NCBI GenBank assembly: GCA_033439265.1
Contig: JAVTVX010000031.1
Coordinates: forward strand, 9,223,501-9,287,500
Length of the DNA stretch: 64,000 nt
Source: Dillenia suffruticosa
Taxonomy: Eukaryota > Streptophyta > Magnoliopsida > Dilleniales > Dilleniaceae
Direction: 5' to 3'
Shown: one piece after another, positions 1 to 11,989 of the stretch
Layout: every line of letters starts with the position of its first letter
Numbering within the stretch: position 1 is the first letter of the stretch
The notes under the pieces: generated by a model
What the model was told of the DNA's origin: nothing
Database searches by the model: none
Seen by the model: only the letters and a program-made list of their open reading frames with translations
Translations under genes and position numbers: made by a program

Positions 1-255
1 ACAATTCCCCTGAATTATAAGCTCGGTTTTTTACATTACAAGCCATTTGTAATGTAAAAAACCGAGCTTATAATTCAGAATGTGAAGGTACATTTGTTGA
101 GCCATTTGTTCAAAATGCGAAGGGCCTACAACAGAAGGGAGAGGCGAACGTACATTACCGGCAAGGGAATGGGATTGAAAAGGTGCCGAAGTGGACTGTG
201 ATGGTGAAGAGTGTGATCTTCTATCAGAATTTCGTCTATGGCCGCCACATCGAAA
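1..255 (-). pseudogene. Exon fragment of the second CACTA gene
   Basis: On the - strand an intron acceptor (ttgacag) ends at 256 and is followed by an open reading segment rich in Ser, Pro and Gln, with a repeated Gln-Met-Ala-Gln-Gln-Met type stretch (about 130-95). Its place downstream of the transposase fits the second (TNPA-like) gene of CACTA elements, but I cannot identify a domain. The frame meets a TAA stop inside the inverted repeat at 10-78, so the exon is cut short by that rearrangement. Confidence 0.4.
10..78. repeat. Perfect 31-bp inverted repeat with 7-nt loop
   Basis: Arms 10-40 and 48-78 are exact reverse complements, separated by agccatt (41-47). The right arm continues the - strand reading frame of the CACTA exon, so the left arm looks like an inverted copy of a piece of coding sequence made next to it. 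As RNA it would fold into a 31-bp hairpin. Confidence 0.95.
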
Positions 256-532
256 CTGTCAACCATAATATATTATTAAAAAAAATAAAAAAATAAATAA
301 AAATTGCATGTTCATCATATGCATAATGAAGAACATGAATAAACTTACCATATTTAATTTGACAAATTAAATGCGATAAAACAAGACACCAATATGTCAA
401 GAAATCTTCTCTAATGATATGTAAAAAAAAAGATAGTGCATTAACAAATCAAATATATAAATTTAAGAATGAGACAGTAAATAGATAAATATCTGATTTT
501 TATTATATTAAGAGAACAAAATTTACCAGTCA

Positions 533-3500
533 TCAAAAATCAAAATTCTCATTGTCATCCTCATCCTCATCATGTGTCTCAAAATTAGACTTTTCAACAT
601 TATTATCATCAATATCCTCATCCTCATCCTCATCGTCATCATCTATCTCAAAATTTAGATTCTTCATCTTCTTTTTCATGAATTTCACTGCATCCATATC
701 TATCACTACTCCGCTGGGATCTCGTAACGTTAGAATATTATATTTCTCGGTCTGAAATGTATTGGCAACAAGGTCAAACCAATGACATATAAATAAAACA
801 ACCTGTAATTCTAGACCAAGGTACTTTACCTCTATGATTTCATCTAACAAATCATAAAAATCATTTTGACCTCCACCATCATTGGATGACTGAACACAAA
901 CCCCACTATTCATTATCGTTTTCTCCATTCCGTATTCTTCAGTATGAAAATTATACCCGTTTATGAAATATGCTGGCCAAGTTTGTACCATTGATTTTGG
1001 ACCCCATGACAGATGGATTAACAATTCTTACTCAACTTGAGCTTGATTATCATGGACCTAAAGTCAAATAAATATGTTCATATGTTTTAAAGAAAATATT
1101 TAAATAATTTATAGTCTACTTACATACTTTTTGAACCATGGTGTAAATTCTTTATCTCAGAAACGATCAAACTCATGTGTCGAAAGTTCAGAATATACGT
1201 TTTGGAAAATCTTACCATCAAAGAAAATAAATTTTAACACAAACAATTTACGACAAAAGAAATACATAAAATATAAAATATATACTAACTCGAAATATGG
1301 TGTCACTTCTAGACAATTCAGTAAAAATATGTGTGGGTTGCCCACCATTCTTGACTAGTTAAGTATCTACAATTACATGATCCACTTGATCGACAAGGTA
1401 GTTAAAAATTGAGAATGATTTCAAATTGGGATCAATAGGACCCTTATCATTTCTTTCCGCTCTCCGCCTCTTGCACTGAACGTAAAGCTCAAAATAATAT
1501 GATGCAAACGTTGTTACTTCCTCCACGATATATGCATTGACAATAGAGGCTTCAACACGTGCCTTATTTTTCACTTTCTTCTTCAAATGATATAGGAATC
1601 TAAATGTAATAAAATAAAATGTATTAAAAAATTATATGTAATGAAATTAGTAATTTTATATACCTTGATAACGAAGTATAAAAGATGAAAAACTCACATT
1701 TCAAATGGATACATCCATCGAAATTTGACAGAACCTCCAACTTTCGCCTCATATGGCAAGTGAACCAAAAGATGTTCCATGGAATCAAAAAATAACGGTG
1801 GAAAAATCCTTTCTAAATTACACAAAATGATTGGAATCTCTCTCTCTAACATCTCCATGTGTGAATGTCTCAACACTATCAAGCAAATATCTTGAAAGAA
1901 AATGCTTAACTCTGTAATGGCACCCCAAACAAAATTCGGTAAGAGTTCCTTAAAAGCAATAGGAATTAGTCTTTCCATAAATATATGACAATCATGACTT
2001 TTCAAACCAATCAAGTTACATTCCTTCAAATCGACACATCTTCCAAGATTTGAGACATAACCATCAGGAATGCTCAATGATTTCAACCATTGACAAACAA
2101 TCCATCTCTGATCCTTATTCAATGTATAAACTACCTTCGATTTTGGTCCCTTACTACTTTCATCAATATCAAGAGTGGGTCGTTTCTAAAGGAGTCGTAT
2201 ATCTTTTCTTGCATTCAAGTTGTCTTTCGTTTTCCCAGTGATATCCATCACTGTATTTATCAGATTATTAAAGACATTCTTCTCGATATGCATTACATCG
2301 AGATTATGATGAAGCAAATGACTCTTCCAATATGGTAAATCCCAAAATATACTCTGCTTAGTCCATTTATGCGAATGACCATAGCCATATGTTATACCAT
2401 GTGGCTCTTCAATAACAGATGGAAAGTTAAGGACTCAATGCCAAATTTGTTCACCGGTTAATCTCAATGGAGGAGGTGTTCTTTCAATTTTATTCTTAGT
2501 GAATTCTTCTTTATTTCTTCTGAATTTATGAGTTAACGGTAAAAATTGTCTATGAGAATCAAAATAACTCGCTTTCTTCCCATGTTTCAATCTATATGAC
2601 TTTGATCTCTCCAAACATGTTGGACATCCTAAAATCCTAGCGGTACTCCATCCCGATAACATACCATAAGCCGAAAAGTCATTTATGGTCCAAAGAATAG
2701 CAGCCTTCATTATAAACATCTAATTAGTATGAACATCATATGTAGGAATACCTTCATCTCATAGTTGTTTCAACTCTGCAATCAATGGTTGCATGTAAAC
2801 ATCTATTAACTTCTTCAGATTTTGCGAGCCAGACACGACCAATATTAAAAACATATATGGTGTCTTTATACATATACCGGGTGGAAGATTATACGGAATT
2901 AAGATAACTAGCCAACAAAAATAAGTTCTTCCTGATTTGCCAAATGGAGCAAACCCATCAGTACAGAGACCTAACCTAATATTTTAAGTCTCTCTCGCAA
3001 ACTCAAGATATGTTCTATCAAAATATTTCCACGCCTCTGTATCTGAAGGATGACACATTAACCCCTCTTCTGTTTCATGATTTGCATGCCAAGTCATGTG
3101 TTTAGCAGTGGTCTCAGATGCATAAAGCCTTTGTAACCTAAGAGTTAAAGGCAAATAAAACATTTGTATGTATAATGTACGACGCTGATTACTACCCGAC
3201 ATAGTACTCTTGTATCTACATTGATTATAGAATTTACAAAATTCTGCATCTTTATCATCTCCCCTATATAGCATACAAGCACTCTGCAAACATCAATTCT
3301 TTCCACCGGAAGACCTAATTCTTTCACCAGCTTTTTCATACTATAGAAATCATTGGGCATAATGTGATCACGCGGTAACATTTCTTCAATAACTTGAACA
3401 AAATCGTTAAAACAATTCTCAGACACATTATGCTCTGCCTTGGCATTCAACAGTCTTGCGGTTAGAGATAGCTTAGTGTGGCTATCACAACCAACCCACA

Positions 3501-4041
3501 AAGATTCATCTGCAGCTCTTAAGACTTCCTGAAATTGGAGAGATGATTCATTATTCACATTTTCATCAACACCTGATACTTCTACCTCCTTCAATGGTGA
3601 TGCATAACTAGTATACCCATGTTCAAATGTTGAAGCAAAGCTAGAACTTGCAGCGCTTGGTTTGGGAACATAATTCAGAACAAAATTCGGACCCGCTGCA
3701 TCAATTACCATCCTCTGATATAGATTCAATTGATCATAATAACTCTGATCCCCACTAACTGAGAATTGTCTGTTTTGTCCATGCTCCTCATCAGAAATGA
3801 ACGGATCACCATGACATGTCCAATTATAGTAATTCGGGGTAAAACCAACTTTATAAAGATGTTCCCTAAGTTTATCACACTGCAAAAATTTATCATTGCG
3901 ACACCTTCTACACAGACACCTTAGCTTATTCCCATTCATAAAATCAACATAACTATAAGCAAAATCTAAAAATTGTTCCAACCCAAAAATAAACTCATCA
4001 GTTAAACCCCGACGATCAGATAAGTTCTTTTTATATATCAA
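533..4041 (-). pseudogene. tnp2-like CACTA transposase, decayed
   Basis: In - strand order I recognise four parts. The transposase-associated N-terminal domain (about 4041-3800) has a cysteine-rich core, CRRCRNDK. The tnp2 core (about 3290-2230) carries LPLTLRLQRLY, MTWHANH, LSGWSTAR and DVMHIEKNVFN. The DUF4218 domain (2122-1694, continued after an intron at 1586-1359) includes LKSHDCHIFM and FRWMYPFE. The DUF4216-like domain (about 1024-700) includes VVLFICHWFD. The protein ends in an acidic Asp/Glu run with stop at 533-535. The tnp2 core changes frame near 3200-3290 and carries stop codons in the continuing frame near 2984, 2720, 2432 and 2190, so it should not make active transposase. Family proteins cut and rejoin CACTA ends in the nucleus; here only the fossil remains. 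Confidence 0.85.
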
Positions 4042-4804
4042 ACTTCTTTCATTCTACATTTTCCCTGTCTCCAAATTAAAAATTTTTTAAATATTAATAA
4101 AAACTACTAAATTATCAATACTATTATCATCATTAATCCCAACTAAGTTGATATAACAATAAACAAAAATGTTAATTACACAAAACTCAACATCATCAAT
4201 AATACTAACCATAATTTCACAAAAATTTAATATAATAATAAATATAATATAAACTTAATTAATATCAAACAAAATAACTAAATTATTACAATAACATTAA
4301 ATATTATCATATAATCAAATAAAATATAAAATATTGAACATTTAACAACATTGATTATTTAACTAATCGATATAAGATTTACTATAAATTGCTGATTATT
4401 GTTAACATAATATTTCACCTAATCAATTATCAACACTTTCGATTCCAATTTTATATAAAAAATTAAACATCACAAATCCAATAATATCATTAAATCAACC
4501 ACTAAATACAATAAAACTAAACTAATATAGAAATAAAAACAATACAAACATATAAATTAACATAATTGCATTTTTCAATCATTACAGTACAAATTAAAAC
4601 ATTTCTCACCACCAAATAATAACTCACCGATAGGCTCAGATATCAACAGCAGCAACAGTTTTCAATCCAAATATTCAAGAATTGGAAATCTTGACACATC
4701 AAAAACAATTATAAATAACTAATATATTATTAAAACAATATTATAAAAAACATTTTTAAATAACATTTCTCAAAAAATTAAAAAAATATATGCATAAAAG
4801 TAGA

Positions 4805-5060
4805 ATGGCCAATTGGGCCGGGCAGGGACGCGCAAGGGCCCAACCCCATAGGCCACGCTGGGCTGCGTAGGGGCTTGCGGCCCCATCACGAGGCAGCGCC
4901 GCATAGGGGCCAGCGGCCCTTCACGTGTCTGGGCCCCGCAGGGGCAGCGGCCCCTTGCCGTGGCTAGTCCGCGAAGGGCAGATCCCGTGGCTTGGCCCCC
5001 GGATCTACCTTCTAGAGCTCAGATCGAGTGGTTGGCCGCCAGATCTGTGATTTTCGGGCC
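4805..5060 (-). promoter_or_regulatory. GC-rich island upstream of CACTA transposase
   Basis: A sharp GC island in otherwise very AT-rich DNA, built of degenerate repeats around ggggccagcggccc and gcggcccc. It lies between the subterminal repeats and the transposase gene. In maize Spm a GC-rich downstream control region occupies the same relative position and is a methylation target. The equivalence here is inferred from position and composition only. Confidence 0.5.
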
Positions 5061-5189
5061 ACAGAGAGAGAGAGAGAGAGAATACCTAACACCATCGCAG
5101 ATCCAACATCTCTTCCGCCATCCCTTCGCAGAACCACCTTCAACAAAGCAAGAGAGAGAGAGAGTGTATGTGTGTGAGAAGGAAGAGTT

Positions 5190-5314
5190 TGAATATATTG
5201 AAATTAGGGACAAAAATTTTTTGTCCCTAAATTCGTCTCTGAATCAAGGACGAAAGATTTTTTCGTCCCTTCATAGAACTACCTTCGTGGCTATTTGAAA
5301 ATAAACAAAGCGAA

Positions 5315-5346
<32 letters not shown>

Positions 5347-6746
5347 TAAGAGTACGAGTGAAAAGGAAGTGTTGAATATATTGAAATTAGGGACAAAAAA
5401 TTTTAGTCCCTAAATTCGTCCTTGAATCAGGGACAAAAACATAATTCGTCCCTGAATCAAGGACGAAATTTTTTTCGTCCCTGATTTAGGGATGAAATTT
5501 TTTTTTCGTCACTAAAATCTGTGACAAAACAATGTTTTCGTCGCTAAATTTTTTATGAATATATGCTTTCATCACAATTTGCAATGAATTTAGCAACAAA
5601 TAATTTTTTCCTTTACAATTTGCAACAAATTTAGCAACGATACTTATGGTTTCTGACAAATAACTCATTGAATGCACTAAAATAGAAACTAAATTGACAA
5701 ACTATTAGTAATATTTGCATACTATGATATAATTATAAAAAACATTCATTATATTGATCATTAATTAACAAGTATTTCTACCTTAACTCTTAATTTAGTG
5801 AATCGAATATTTAAACAAATTTATAAGATAAAGTTATCAGTGCTGGGAATGAAAAATTAAACAGATAATGAATGTACTAATAATAATCTTTTGTAACAAT
5901 TTAAAAAATTTGTAAACTTATAGAAAATGAATGTACCAATTTAAAAGATTACACTATATTATTATTCTTTTATATAAATAGATAATGAATGAACTATTTT
6001 ATATAAGGTTTTGTGAATATCTTAAGATTCTATACGCTACCAGTGCATATCACCATTTACAAATCGTTTTTTAATATTAGAAAATATTTCTAATACAAGT
6101 AATTAAAAAAGTGGTCGAAAAATGAATTTTAGTGACGAATTTTGCCACAAATGTTATATTTGTCACTAATTTGCAACAAATTTAACAAAAAATAATCGAA
6201 TTTGTTGCGACGAATATAAATATTTGTCTCTAAATTTGCGACGAATTTAAAAATTCGTAGCAAATTTAGGGACAATTTCATTTTCGTCCCAAATTTAGGG
6301 ACGAATTGAGAAATTCGTCACAAAATTTTGGGATGAAAAAGCCAATTCGTCTTAGATTTAAGGACGAATTGTTAAATTTGTCGCAAATTTAGGGACGAAT
6401 TTTTAATTCGTTACAAATTTTGGGACAAATTTTAAATTCATTACGAATTTAAATTCGTTGCAAATTTAGCCATGAATTTTAAAATTCGTTACAAATTAGC
6501 AACGATTTTTTTTTTCAACGCAAATTTGCAACGAATTTTACGTCAAAAATTTTTCGTCAAAAATCAGCATCGAATTTTGTAACGAAAATTTTTTTTGTTA
6601 CTAAATTTGTGACGAAAATTTTTTTGTTGCTAAAGTCGTGGCTAATTTGCGACAATACCATTTTTTGTTGCTAAATTTGTTATACATTTGCGACGAATAT
6701 TTGTCATTGATAAAATTTATCGTTGAATTCTTGTTTTTTTGTAGTG
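5190..6746. repeat. CACTA subterminal repeat array and right terminal repeat
   Basis: Dozens of short units such as gggacgaa, ttcgtccc, gcgacgaa and aaattcgt occur in both orientations, densest at 5200-5540 and 6120-6720. A region of about 140 bp (approx. 5123-5240 and 5268-5410), each copy carrying an (AG)n run followed by the attaggga block, is duplicated. Such arrays are the transposase-binding ends of CACTA elements. The middle part, 5690-6100, is plain AT-rich DNA. Confidence 0.85.
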
Positions 6747-6935
6747 TAAGCTCTTAGAGGAATGCAGTATCATCCCACAATACACTATACCAGGTTCGCC
6801 AACTATGAATATATTGCTAAAAAATGAAACAAGATGTTTAAAGATATGATACGGAGTATGATTTCTTATTCTACCTTACTAGAATCACTCAAGGGAGAAG
6901 CGCTTAAAACTGCAACATATATCTTTAATAGGTTA

Positions 6936-7803
6936 TTATTATATGTGAGTTTTATTTCACAAATAAGCTGCTCTACTGACTTGAGTGAGAAACTGGTGTT
7001 GGTGTGTCTTCTAGGTTTTCTAAAAGGAAAGACCAGCAAATACCCACCAGAGTAGTCTGACGGAGAAAGTTTCAACACTCAAGCTAGAAAGACAAGTAAG
7101 AGAGAAAGATAACAAACTAAATAGACTCCAAGATTAGCCCTATGTAGTCATTATATAATATGTGCATGTAAGGTTATCCAACATCCTTGGCGAATCGCCT
7201 TTTTTCAATATATATAGCATGCGCATGCATGTCAAGTCTCTTGCTTAGAGGTATAGAAACCCTAATTGCCTATGGATAGAGCGCTGGAGATTTTTCGTAA
7301 TTATAGAAACTATAGTCAAAGATTTTTAGGAGATTTAGGATACTATAAATTAAGGGAAGTTTAAGCCATCACAAATATTCCCTACCTTGTTAGGAGAAAT
7401 TACGAAAATTTCCTTCCTTATCAAGAGAGATTACTTCTAGGATTATGGGAATTTTAAATTTTAGGTGATCATGATCTTAATTTGCTAGGCGGAGACACTG
7501 TTCGATGGAAGACCACTCAGTAGTGGCCAAGAGAGGGGACACTGAGAGGGTTTAACCAAGTAGTGGTCGAGAGATATAAGCAAGAGTGTTCAACCAAGAG
7601 AGAGAGAGAGAGAGAGAGAGAGTGTGTGTGTGTGTGTGTGTCTGAGTGAGTGAGTGAGAGATAAAGAGTTTGATAGTTTATGGGTATTTATCGAAAGGCT
7701 CCTTGGTAATCTATGGAACTTGTGATTTTAGCCTAATGAGCTTGGTTATCTCTAAGCTTTATGGTTATGGGCTGTTGGACATGGTTATATGCTGTTAAAC
7801 TAT
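6936..7803 (-). repeat. Left (3') LTR of the Tat-like element
   Basis: It matches 21328-22132 throughout, for example around caagtctcttgcttag and tttatgggtatttatcga, with roughly one difference in five bases by eye, which means an old insertion. It contains a (GA)n(GT)n run at about 7597-7645 that the other copy largely lacks. Ends are approximate. Confidence 0.75.
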
Positions 7804-10800
7804 GTTCCATCATTTGCATCCCACTCCTAATGTTAGTTCGAAGAAGTAGCATTAGGAGTAGTTTTGAAAGGCTACAAATTGAGGAAGTGAAATGGATGCG
7901 AAAGTGGAGCATTAAATACGGAACATGCCGTCTCGATTTTTGTAAATCTTGTTTGACATGCTTTTTATCGTGTGAATTGTGATCGGTTACAGATAGTGTA
8001 GTGCTTGTTTTCGTCAGTTTGCTTGTTTTTTAGAGAAGACTTGCTAATTAAGGGTTTGCAAATTTTGTGAGACGTCGTAGATGGCAAAATGTTTTGAATC
8101 ATAATCTCATCATGCTATTGGTGAAATCAGGAGCACTATATTAGAAAAAGGAATTACTTGAGATAGTTAAGGAGATGAGGTTAGCTGATAACTACTTTTT
8201 GTGATCGGCAACGGAGGATAAAGGGCGAATGAAATGCCAGAGGGCTACATAGCAATGTATAAGTAGTATGTGAAGTATGAGTTCTGAGTGCCATATATGC
8301 ATCCTTTTGCTAGGATTTTGAAGAGTTCGAATATCTTCCCAACCATGTTAATTCCCAACACTTGGTGTCTGGTTGTGGCAATAACGAGTTTGTTGAGCTG
8401 CTACCATTTGAATTTTGATTTTAAAATTTTGGCATCGATTTTTTCTTTGAGAAGGTATGCTCTAGGGAAGGGTTGATTGTGCCTCCAAACTAGGCTAGAG
8501 TCATCATAGAAGTTTTTCTTCTAGAAGACTATCAACAAGAATTGGATGCACAGTTTCTTTCTTGTGGAGTTTGTGAATAAGGATTTGATGCTAGTGTTGC
8601 TAGAGGCTGGGGGAAAGCCTTTTGTGGGGTTGAAGTCTCCAAAGTTTTCTTGGCATTTGAGGTTTGTGCATACTGTGGGGAGTTTTTGTTCTATGAGAAG
8701 TAGGGCTATTTTCATGGAAACCCTCCTAGACAACAAAATGTTGAAGTTGGCAAACCTTCTGGTAGGTGTGAAGGCGCAAATCGAGAGACCCCTTCTGGTA
8801 GAGAAGAGAGCGATGAAGCTCATTGGTGTTCTTGCTTTCGCTGAGGGGAAGGACCTTATGGAAGTGACCACCGAGAGGTGAAAGAGGGGGAGGCCCAAGG
8901 GAAGCATCAAGGATGGGGAGAGTACATCATATTCTCCCCATTCTGATCTAAGAAAGAAAAGGAGACAAGTGCGGATGCCGAGCCCAAAGAGTGAAGAAGT
9001 GGTGGAGCATAAAAAAAGTGTGGATGGGGAGGTTGCTCCACCTCATCCCTTTACTAAGAGCCCAACACTTGGTGTCTGGTTGTGGCAATAACGAGGTTGG
9101 CGAGTGCATCTGAGGCTCCTTGGCTGGAGCCAGCTGAGTAAGTAGGGAAAGAACAGGATGAGTCTTGAGAGGCACTTCCAAAGACACAGAGAGTGGTTCT
9201 CAAGGAAGGTGCCAAGAGGGTTGATACTGAAAGCGGGGCTCACAGTTGTAGTAGGCATGTTCTTCCCAAGCATGAGGCTTGAGGATCTGGAGCTAAGCTA
9301 TCTAATGCTTTTCTAAGAAACTTGTACGTGTGGAAAGAAGGGCTGAGCACTATTTGTTAAAATAAAAAATAATCATTTTTACCAAGAAAAAAAAAAGGTA
9401 ATTTGGTTTATGCAAAAAGTAGGGGTGGTTTGTTAGCTATTCGATTTGATTTTGGGTAAAACCAAACTTTAATTTGGTTTATTTGATTAGTTATCGATTT
9501 TAACAATTTTTATTTCAGTCAAATCAAATTATCTGAATTAATTAAAAATATTCTATATATATTTTTGGATAATTTTTATTCATATAAATATTATTATAAT
9601 ATTATAATTAAAAATTAAAAATGAAAAAATCTAAAAAATTAAAATTAATACAGTGGAGACTACACAATTAGTAAAAGACTTTTAATTTCCACCTTTCTAG
9701 TTCCAAATCTCTAATTCCACTCCATTTTATGACTCTTCCACTCTTAAACTTGACTCTCACTCTTGCCTCTCCCTCTTACTCTCCTATTTCACTTCTTTTT
9801 CACTCCAAAATTTAATTGATTAGAAATTTGAAATTACATTTGATAAACTAAAATTAGAAGTGAATTTTGAATTTTAAGATTATAATTTATAATTATAGGT
9901 TGATATGAATGATATATATTATATTTATATAACCATGAATAAAAGGTAGCATTAGTTAAAAGTTTTCATAGAAAGAAATTTTAAAAATTTGGTCAATTTA
10001 GATAATCGAACCGAATTAAACACATATTTCAATCAAACAAATTTTTTATCTTTAGCCTATTTGATTAGTTTATGGATATACAAATTGTATAACCGAATTA
10101 AATCGGTTATACCAATTTTGATCATTTTAGTTATGATTTAACCGAATGCTCACCCCTAGCAGAAAGGTAAAGCGGCCATACCAGAGAACAAGGTTCCTCT
10201 GTCTCTTATTTTTGTTAAGTCCTATGATGGTAAAAAAACGTAAAGGAGAAAGGTACTATAGCGATTAGTGCCAGCAACAATCATTACAGTTCTATAGACA
10301 TTATCGAGGGAAGGAAGTTCATTGACTGGCTAGACTATCAATGCTCCAAGCTGGAGTTGAATGGTTTATCTTTGGAGCAAGGCGATGAGACCCTTATATC
10401 TATTGGGATTCAGATAGGATTTTCCTTCAGATGTATGTTTTATTTACGTTTTTGGCTATGATAAGCTAATTTGATATATTTTGTGTAGGCTATTATTTTA
10501 GCTGAATTCCAGAGGTTGAAGAGGGATTATGTAATTAGGCATCTAAAGCACCTATTGAGCTAGAGGGATGAAGAGATCTCCGGATTGCGTGGTGTTCTGG
10601 CTCAGAAAGAGAGGGACATTGAAGAAGAGAGGATAATGAGGGCTACCTTACATAACAAAAACGATGAGGTAGAGTATCTGAAGGCTAGCCTGGAGTCCGC
10701 ATTTCAGCAATGTGACACAGCCATCATAGAGGTTGAGAGGTTAGAGGCCTTAGTGAAGGGAAGCAATGCAAGCTGCCAAAAAATTGGTGGAGGAGAAGGG

Positions 10801-11190
10801 GCAGAAGATGATTGAGTTGGGAGATAGGTACACGAAAGCTATCGAAAGCCATCAATGCAACAAACAAAAGCTCTCTACGAAGCTACGGCATGTTGAGGAT
10901 GCTCTCTGCAAAGCGGGATGGGGGGAGAGCTTGATAATGATTGTTATGATGGTAGCTCTGGGCTGCTAGGCCCAGCTAATGCAAGTTCTCATGCTACTAC
11001 TCTCCGAGCAGTCTTTGAATCTCTATAGTTGTCCTCCTCCTTCGCCTCGTTGATCGTAATCTCTTTGTGCTTTTCCCTCTTCCTTTGAAGTATTCTATTT
11101 TTATGTACTTCTCCCAAGTTTGTACTTCTCGTTTCTTCTACTGTATAATATTTGAAGGAGTGAATGAAAATTTTTAGTAGCCTCATTCTC
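7804..11190 (+). pseudogene. Antisense extra ORF of the Tat-like element (fossil)
   Basis: This gene-like region runs opposite to gag. The first recognisable part (about 8288-8476, MHPFARILKSSNIFP followed by a hydrophobic stretch) resembles the plant 'putative gypsy-type transposon' domain. A low-complexity linker follows (8546-9330). A coiled-coil-like part rich in Glu, Lys and Leu (10585-10969) leads to a Gly/Ser-rich tail ending about 11029. A hAT MITE interrupts the linker at 9420-10158. The function of this protein family is unknown. It is broken in several places. Confidence 0.6.
9420..10158. mobile_element. hAT-type MITE with 8-bp target duplication
   Basis: It begins taggggtg and ends caccccta, with a further imperfect match inside (attcgatt and accgaatg). 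The flanking octamers are gcaaaaag (9412-9419) and gcagaaag (10159-10166), which fits the 8-bp target duplication of the hAT superfamily. The 739-bp interior is AT-rich and has no coding capacity. Confidence 0.85.
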
Positions 11191-11329
11191 TTGTGTTTTC
11201 TCGTCTTGTTGCATCTTCATTGCCTTACTGTGTGCTGGGAGGAATTGAATGTTGAGTTGCCTCCAAAGGCATTATAGTCGAAACAATGTGTTAGAGCCCT
11301 TTTAGATATTGAAATCAAGAGAATGGAAG

Positions 11330-11835
11330 TTGGAATCTGTTCACATGCTAAGATCAATACGAGGCATAGAACCAAGATTGAGGCGTACAATAAAAAAAGT
11401 GGCCTAGAACCGAGAAAGGGTGGTGTCAGCCTACTCTGGTGTTAAGACCGCATATGAGAGACATTGTTGAGAGTAAAGCCAAGAATGAGGCGTAGAGTCG
11501 AGAGATCGGTGCATCAGCCAGCTCGAGTGCTATGACCCGTATGAGATGTATTGTTAAGGCATAGAGCTGAGAGAGTAGCGTAGAGCAAAGAAATGGGTAC
11601 ATCAACCTGTTCAGGTGTTAAGACCCATATAATACTCATTGTTGAGGTGTAGAACCATGATTGAGGCATAGAGTTGAGAGAGTGGCATAGAGCCAAGAGA
11701 TGGGTACATCAGCCTGCTCAGGTACTAGGACCTATGTGAGATATGTTGTTGAGGCATAGAGCCAAGAGATTGGCATAGAGCCGAGAGATGGGTGTGTAAC
11801 CCCGCTCGGTTGCTAGCACCCATATGAGATGCGTA
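11330..11835. repeat. Degenerate tandem repeat, unit about 85-108 bp
   Basis: About four to five copies of a unit containing gaggcatagagc, gagagatgggtacatcag and agacccatatgagat. Junction motifs fall near 11450, 11540, 11630, 11735 and 11820. The array lies between the protease region and the antisense ORF of the Tat-like element. Tat/Ogre-type elements are known to carry such tandem arrays in this zone. Confidence 0.8.
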
Positions 11836-11989
11836 TCTGCTATATGCAAATTGGTTTTGGCTGTTGTGCGATTAACATGATCAAAGCATTATAAAGAGGT
11901 GGCAAAGCATGTATGATGGAAATATTATTACAATGATAATCATAAGATAGAACTCTAAACCAATACGACTAGTTAACAATATTAAAACA

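Larger units (their letters stand above)
1..6746 (-). mobile_element. CACTA (En/Spm-type) DNA transposon, left end outside window
   Basis: The right end at 6741-6746 reads gtagtg on the + strand, so the element begins CACTACAAAAAAACAAG on the - strand. This is the classic CACTA terminus. Next to it, 5190-6746 is packed with short direct and inverted units around gggacgaa and gcgacgaa, the usual subterminal repeats. Further in are a GC-rich island (about 4805-5060), then tnp2-like transposase sequence (533-4041), then an exon of a second gene running off the left edge. The other terminus is not in the window, so total length is above 6.7 kb. Directly outside the right end, sequence resembling Ty1/copia integrase begins, so the element inserted into a copia pol gene. 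The 3-bp target duplication would be taa (6747-6749), which cannot be confirmed without the left end. Confidence 0.9.

Noticed and set aside
552-755. Serine-rich open frame on the + strand.
   Set aside because: It is the complement of the acidic Asp/Glu tail of the transposase.
4960-5298. Open frame of 112 codons on the + strand.
   Set aside because: It lies over the GC island and the AG repeat of the CACTA end; composition explains it.
7597-7650. (GA)n(GT)n run, considered as a promoter element of the extra ORF.
   Set aside because: A simple repeat present in only one LTR copy; there is no evidence of regulation.
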